This document shows, piece by piece, positions 63,560 through 64,000 of a stretch of 64,000 bases of DNA. Every line of letters begins with the position of its first letter. The stretch's first letter is position 1. Source of the DNA: Protonemura montana (taxonomy: Eukaryota > Arthropoda > Insecta > Plecoptera > Nemouridae). Under the pieces are notes generated by a model. The model worked only from the letters and a program-made list of their open reading frames with translations. It was not told the DNA's origin and ran no database searches. The stretch spans positions 18,014,535 to 18,078,534 of the forward strand of contig OX387608.1 of assembly GCA_947568835.1 (NCBI GenBank), read 5' to 3'. Made by a program: the position numbers and the translations under genes.

Positions 63560-64000
63560 AGAACTTCAGAATTGCATAAGACAATGTATTAATATTTGTA
63601 TTTCTACACATGACACCAGTTCCTTGGAATGCTTGTGTACCCTGTTGACCTCTGGGAGCAAACAACAGCACGTGGCCATCGAATGGAGACCGATGCAAAC
63701 TTCAATCAAAGAACAAAGCTTTGTATGCATCTGAGTCCGCTTCCTCTGAGAGCGACCGAAGACTGGAATCCAAGTCAGACTTCGAGGTGAGGTCATCGTT
63801 CCCGGCGCCGTCATCATCGTCCTCATCAGCGCTGGCCAGGTTGTCAACGGCAACAAGGAAGCAATCTTGGTCAGCAACGTTGTCTGCAAGCAACGTAAGA
63901 CTGAGCATCGTAACGTCCCAGCACTGCATGTCACGGGTCTACAGGTGTCAGACCTGCATGAACTTTTATTCCAACATGCAACAAATCCAGCCAACAATTG
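63560..64000. repeat. duplicated segment with acidic exon, copy 2 (window edge)
   Basis: Second copy of 59351-59797, about 4.2 kb downstream, continuing past the window. Confidence 0.9.
63702..63929 (-). CDS. small acidic ORF/exon, copy 2
   Basis: 75 codons; differs from copy 1 by a two-residue in-frame deletion in the acidic run and a few substitutions (Tyr to Cys, Ile to Val, Val to Ala, Ser to Leu). Frame and stop kept. Confidence 0.4.
   Translation of the reverse strand: MQCWDVTMLSLTLLADNVADQDCFLVAVDNLASADEDDDDGAGNDDLTSKSDLDSSLRSLSEEADSDAYKALFFD

Overview
The window is animal genomic DNA, most likely from an arthropod or a close relative. The genes have GT-AG introns, the Ca2+-ATPase exons end in an arthropod-like C-terminus, there are many non-LTR retrotransposon relics, and one intron carries long CCTAA/CCTGA runs resembling the arthropod TTAGG telomere repeat. 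This placement is inference; no marker here fixes the species. About a third of the window is tandem repeat, with unit lengths of 5, 9, 13, 28, 41, 46, 52, 59, 78, 91 and 104 bp.

Layout. 1-10.8 kb: three large minisatellites (46, 41 and 28 bp units), the last running into a tRNA-derived SINE. 11.1-13.4 kb: a minus-strand LINE (esterase-type ORF1, endonuclease ORF2) broken by a plus-strand LINE 3' end and by microsatellites. 13.7-16.3 kb: a 104-bp array and decayed coding relics. 16.3-27.3 kb: SERCA copy 1, with exons 2 to 14 recognisable. 27.3-34.5 kb: a LINE fragment, then a head-to-head pair of gene 5' ends (CCDC157-like on minus, FBXL4-like on plus, 55 bp apart), then a LINE ORF1 cut by a 59-bp array. 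34.5-42.4 kb: SERCA copy 2, a partial duplicate ending after the TGDGVNDAP exon. 43.3-50.3 kb: two copies of an 0.88-kb segment holding a foldback element, bracketing a 4.1-kb DNA transposon with about 480-bp inverted termini and one intact 860-codon transposase-like ORF. 50.3-64 kb: a 91-bp array, a cluster of tRNA-like (dimeric SINE) modules, other dispersed repeats, and a duplicated small acidic exon of unknown identity.

Main result. Both SERCA copies look broken, by different lesions. Copy 1 has lost the 3' splice site and first codons of one exon where an intronic 52-bp array ends, and has an in-frame TAG between M7 and M8. Copy 2 lacks 76 codons of the nucleotide-binding domain, in frame, and lacks all exons for M5-M10. 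Neither can give a normal pump as read, so a functional locus should exist elsewhere, or the assembly has mixed haplotypes. Copy 1 also carries a fivefold micro-duplication of one intron-exon junction and a second case two exons later, making decoy 3' splice sites. No SERCA exon 1 (first ~39 codons) was found. All family names come from motif recognition by eye; no database search was run.
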